Of a DNA stretch of 64,000 nt, positions 60,309-64,000 are shown piece by piece. The translations under genes were made by a program, and so were the position numbers. Numbering within the stretch: the stretch's first letter is position 1; each line of letters starts with the position of its first letter. The notes under the pieces are model-generated. The model did not search any database. It saw only the letters and a list, made by a program, of their open reading frames with translations, and was not told the DNA's origin. This stretch comes from Larix kaempferi. Its lineage: Eukaryota > Streptophyta > Pinopsida > Pinales > Pinaceae. The stretch is taken from the NCBI GenBank assembly GCA_027924585.1, contig BSBM01000152.1, positions 434,001 through 498,000 on the forward strand. The letters are read 5' to 3'.

Positions 60309-61147
60309 TGTTGGGATATTTAGACACTTACAAGTTAGTTAAGATCATTTTTTGATAATGTGTCTTTAGGTAAATTGTGTTTCTTTAGTATGCATTTTTA
60401 CTTATGTAATCTGACCAATATCATAATATGTTCTAAACATAGAGTGATATGATGATTCATCTTCACCTTGATATTAATTGAACCATATCTTAACACCCAT
60501 GATCTCTATTTAAAGATCATGGAGGGTCATTGCTTGATGATCGATTGTGAAAAAACTCTGAACAACAAACAAGCCAACACCAAAATGTATCATATTTCAG
60601 AAAAAAACCAAAAAATTCTTGGAATATTTTGTATTTTGGGCATAACTTTTCGCTCATAACTCGGAATTGGGCGGAGTTTGGACCATTGGAAAGGTCTTGA
60701 ATTCTATACAAATTGTATGCTTTGTGTTTTTTCTGATTCCTTCTTGTTTTTTCCGAGGAGGGTGTGTTAGTAAAAAAATATCTTTCAATCTCAAAGCATA
60801 AAAGTTGTAGATAATTTCAAGACCTTTCCAATGGTCCAAACTCTGCCCAATTATGAGTTACAAGTGAATATTTATTCCCAAAATACGAAAGATTCCAATA
60901 ATCTTTTGTTTTTTTCTTAAATAGGATACATTTTGGGCATGGTTGTTTCTTATTGAGTCATATGCAAAATATTTTTTCCTTTGCATAATATATTACCTCA
61001 AGTAGCTATTTCGTTAGGGTTGTGGATTCTTTCCCTCTTTGAATATTTTAACCCTGTAAAACATCGGTGTGTTCATATGTGATATGTTTGTGTGATTGAT
61101 TGATGAAGGTGTTCGATCCTCTAGAAATATCATATGTTAGGCGAACA
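60309..61147 (+). mobile_element. candidate LTR followed by a primer binding site
   Basis: Begins TGTTGGGATATTTAG and ends TTAGGCGAACA, directly followed by TGGTATCAGATATC (61148), which matches the first ten bases of the iMet primer site TGGTATCAGAGC. Contains a large foldback (60565-60952). The internal region after the site is only about 150 bp before the next element, so this is a 5' fragment or was interrupted. Confidence 0.5.
60565..60952. repeat. foldback element, two arms of about 160 bp
   Basis: 60565-60728 and 60788-60952 are inverted copies, about 85% alike, with a loop of about 60 bp. Best-conserved part: GAGTTTGGACCATTGGAAAG (left) against CTTTCCAATGGTCCAAACTC (right). Other paired phrases are AAAATGTATC/GATACATTTT and TATTTTGGG/CCCAAAATA. 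Confidence 0.85.
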
Positions 61148-61293
61148 TGGTATCAGATATCTTATGAAGTCTCTCTTCCATTGTTTATCAAAGGATTTTT
61201 GGATTCTTCTATTTCTGTGTATTTGTGGGCTGAGATAAGTGTTCCACTGTGTCCAAACACTTCTTTCAATTGGAAACACTTTTGTGAGTATTT

Positions 61294-61977
61294 TGATTCA
61301 CAGTAGATCCTGGAGCTATGGAGAACCTCACAAAATCAAATAATTTGCAATAACTAGCAAAATAGCTTGCAAAGAAGAAAAATTTACACACAATGTGAAC
61401 TAAAACTTGGCATTATCAGTCTGTCTAACATGTGAAAATATTTAGAACAGGTTTTTATTGCATCATGGAGAAATTTGAGAGCATCAGATAGCTCTAGATA
61501 AGTGTACAAGCTAAATTTCCAAAATTGGCCTCAATCCCCCCTAGGTGGGTCCAACTCAGTCCTAATCATCCCAAATAGTCACGAATTCTGGTGCGAAGGT
61601 GGTTGAAGCATGCTGGGTCATAAATGAGGCCAAGGCATGTGTGGGTGACCAAATAGAGGTGTGTGGGAGGTCCAAGGAAGCAATAAATGCTCCAAATCTA
61701 GCCAAAAATGGGCAAAATCCACCCAAGCGCTCCTAGTCAACAAAGATTCCCCAATTCAAGGAAGGAGAGTGCTCCTGCATTTAATGAAGGCACTTGTGGA
61801 CAAAACTGGAGTTTGGGTGAGTTGGTTTGCTTAGAAATAGGTGTGAACACTCTCAAAAGTGGATATTTGACCAACTAAAGTCACCTAGTCCAAACTATGG
61901 TGAAATCATGCACATGTGGCAATAAAATTGACAAAGGTTATGGAATATTGTACTAAGTATGGATTACTGTTCTAACA
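61294..61977 (-). repeat. 3' LTR of the right-edge copia element
   Basis: The minus-strand LTR starts TGTTAGAACAG at 61977, right after a purine tract (AAGGGGGGG, 61978-61986). The left end is uncertain; TGATTCACAG at 61294 is one candidate. No partner LTR is in the window. Confidence 0.5.
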
Positions 61978-62172
61978 CCCCCCCTTAACCAGAACTTAGT
62001 ACATCTCATGAAATTAAAGTGGGAGGGCTTGGCAACAAAGGCTCAAGTCACCTCATTACAAACAGAAATTTTATTTGTTCATGTAAATTGAGGGCAAGAA
62101 GTAAAACAAGATGGGATAAAAAATTCCCTCTAAAATGGACATGGGGCTGAACCTGCAATAAAATTGTAGCAA

Positions 62173-64000
62173 TCACCATCCATCACTGACTCCAAGCAAA
62201 TCTCTCAAGTGAGTGAAGGTCTTCTCAGTAAAACACTTAGTGAAAATATTAGCAGTTTGCTCGGTGGATGGGAAATACTGCAAGGAAATCACTCTGTCAT
62301 GCACCAAGCCCCGAATGTAGTGCATATGGATTTCAATGTGCTTTTTTCTCTACCTCTGTACTGTATCAATAGATATCTTGATGGCACTTTGATTATCCAC
62401 CCAAATGTTGGTTGGAGAATCAATAGCAACACCAAACTCCCGAAGAATACCTTGCAACCAAACACACTGTGTGGATGTGTTCACTGCTGCCCTGTACTCG
62501 GCCTCTGTTGATGAAAGTGAAATAGTGTGTTGTTTCTTACTTGACCAGAAAATGGGACCTTCAGCAAACATGAAAACAAAACCTGAAGTGGACTTTCTAT
62601 CAATGGGATCTCCAGCCCAATTGGAATCAGAAAATCCAGCTAGTTGTGGTGAAGAACCAGCTGCATAGTGTACCCCAAAGCTCTTTGTTCCTTGGACATA
62701 TTGAAGGATCCTTTTGGATGCCTTCCAATGGATCTCATGTGGCTGCTACATATATCTTGCTACAGCACTTACAGCATAAGACAAATCAGTTCTTGTATGT
62801 GTAAGGTACAACAAACTTCCAACTAGTTGCTTGTAGAGTGTGCAATCCACCAATGGAGAGTCTTCAAATTCACCTAGTTTTATGCCTGAAAGGAATGGGC
62901 AGTTGGCTGACTTACATTCAGCCATTTTAAACTTCAATAACAGGTCTGAAGCATACTTAGATTGACTTAGCAATATACCTCTCTCAGTTTGCTCAATTTC
63001 TAAACCCAAAAATTGCCTTAGCAATCCTAGGTTGCTCATGGCAAATTCAATGTGCAAAGATGCTTTGATTGAGCCAATTTGTTTGTTGCAGCTCCCTATA
63101 ATTAAAATATCATCAACATAAAGTAAAATGACCTGAAAATTGTCATCACATTGCTGCAAATAAACATTTGGATCAGACTTGCATTGAAAGAAACCAATTG
63201 AGAGCAAAAAAGCATCCATTTTGGCATACCAAGCCCTGGGGGCTTGCTTGAGTCCATAGAGTGATTTCTTCAACCTGCAAACAAGTGAGGGATCCTCTTC
63301 GAAACCTTCATGTTGCTGCATATAGACCTCTTCATGTAGCTCACCATGTAAGAATGCACTTTTAACATCCATATGGTGAACTTCCCAACTCTTACTAGCT
63401 ACCATGGCTAGAGCTAGTCTAATTGAGTCCATCTTTGCAACCGGTGCAAAGGTCTCTGTATAACCAACACCATGGATTTGTGAGTAGCCCTTAGCCACTA
63501 ACCTAGCCTTATACTTTAGATCAGAACCATCAGCAACAGGTTTGGTTCTAAAAATCCACTTACATTGCACAAGTTTTCTCTTGGGAGGAAGAGGCACCAA
63601 ATCCCATGTTTTGTTCTCTTGGAGAGATTGGAATTATTCTTGCATTGCTGTTATCCACCTTGTATCATGATGAGATTCTTGATATGATGTTGGATCAGAT
63701 CCAATCAACATATAACAGTGATCAGCAAGTTCACTTTCATTTGCAAAGGAAGCATTGATTGCTTGAGATCTAGTCTTCCTAGGCTCTTGGGGATTGCCTG
63801 CCAATTCACTTGCAGCTTGTATGATTTTATCAGCCCACTTGGGCCTTGATGGTGACTCATGTACAACAATTTCATCTTCAGCCATGTCATCTTCAGCAAT
63901 ATCAGAAAAATCAGAAATTGAATCATCACTTATTTCATTAAGGTGTGGAGGAGAAGAGCATTCCCCCGGTGCAAGCTCAAAATCAGGAATTGGTTCTTCT
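62173..64000 (-). pseudogene. copia pol 3' part (linker, RT, RNase H), cut by the right edge
   Basis: A single minus frame runs from the window edge to a TGA at 62173-62175, interrupted only by stops at 63634-63636, 62746-62748 and 62350-62352. An acidic linker (ISDDSISDFSDIAEDD) precedes RT: CKWIFRTKPVADGSDLKYKA, GYTETFAPVAKMDSIRLALA, then KKSLYGLKQAPRAWYAKMDA and the intact catalytic LLYVDDILI (about 63115). RNase H follows: SKKQHTISLSSTEAEYRAAV and WVDNQSAIKIS. Two of the three stops stand where glutamine is expected (CAG to TAG). The preserved frame suggests the most recent insertion in the window. Gag, protease and integrase would lie to the right. Confidence 0.9.

Overview
This window looks like nuclear DNA from a large plant genome dominated by transposable elements. 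A gymnosperm is my best guess, an inference from old, nested, heavily mutated LTR elements and a plant MIKC-type MADS exon; no marker fixes the species. No bacterial, organellar, rRNA or intact tRNA gene was seen. Almost all long reading frames are remains of LTR or LINE retrotransposons, most with nonsense mutations.

Layout. 1-4494: 5' end of a minus-strand Ty3/gypsy element (gag, a long leader with a CpG-rich tandem repeat, a TGGCGACTC-type primer binding site, a 1.05 kb LTR). 5814-25169: a minus-strand chromodomain gypsy element with unusually long LTRs (about 3.9 kb). Its right LTR was later split by a plus-strand Ty1/copia element (14886-21589, 5-bp target duplication AGTGT); the left LTR preserves the empty site. 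25170-28880: local tandem repeats and AT-rich DNA with two tRNA-like relics. 28893-30860: 5'-truncated LINE with poly-A tail and target duplication. 31.7-32.7 kb: short tandem duplications.

33380-34746 is the only region with likely host genes, all on the minus strand. It holds exon 1 of a divergent MIKC-type MADS-box gene with a TATA box and a phase-2 splice donor. Upstream lie two exon-like segments of an unidentified gene whose last exon and 3' flank are duplicated as a nearly perfect 144-bp inverted repeat. A transcript through both arms would fold into a long hairpin.

35.3-39.75 kb: near full-length minus-strand LINE (coiled-coil ORF1, endonuclease, reverse transcriptase, terminal zinc motif). 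40-43.6 kb: AT-rich DNA with many local duplications. 43787-46.7 kb: LTR, primer binding site and gag start of a plus-strand gypsy element. 46.87-56.92 kb: a plus-strand copia element in which a roughly 1.22-1.27 kb segment (G-quadruplex-type G tract, T-rich spacer, palindromes, N-terminal half of the reverse transcriptase) occurs six times in tandem, with an inverted spacer copy at its left edge; the last unit runs on through RT and RNase H into the 3' LTR. 57-61.1 kb: two candidate LTRs, one holding a 390-bp foldback. 61.3-64 kb: 3' part of a minus-strand copia element, one frame with only three internal stops, probably the youngest insertion here.

Coordinates of element ends come from hand alignment of repeats; percent identities are by eye.
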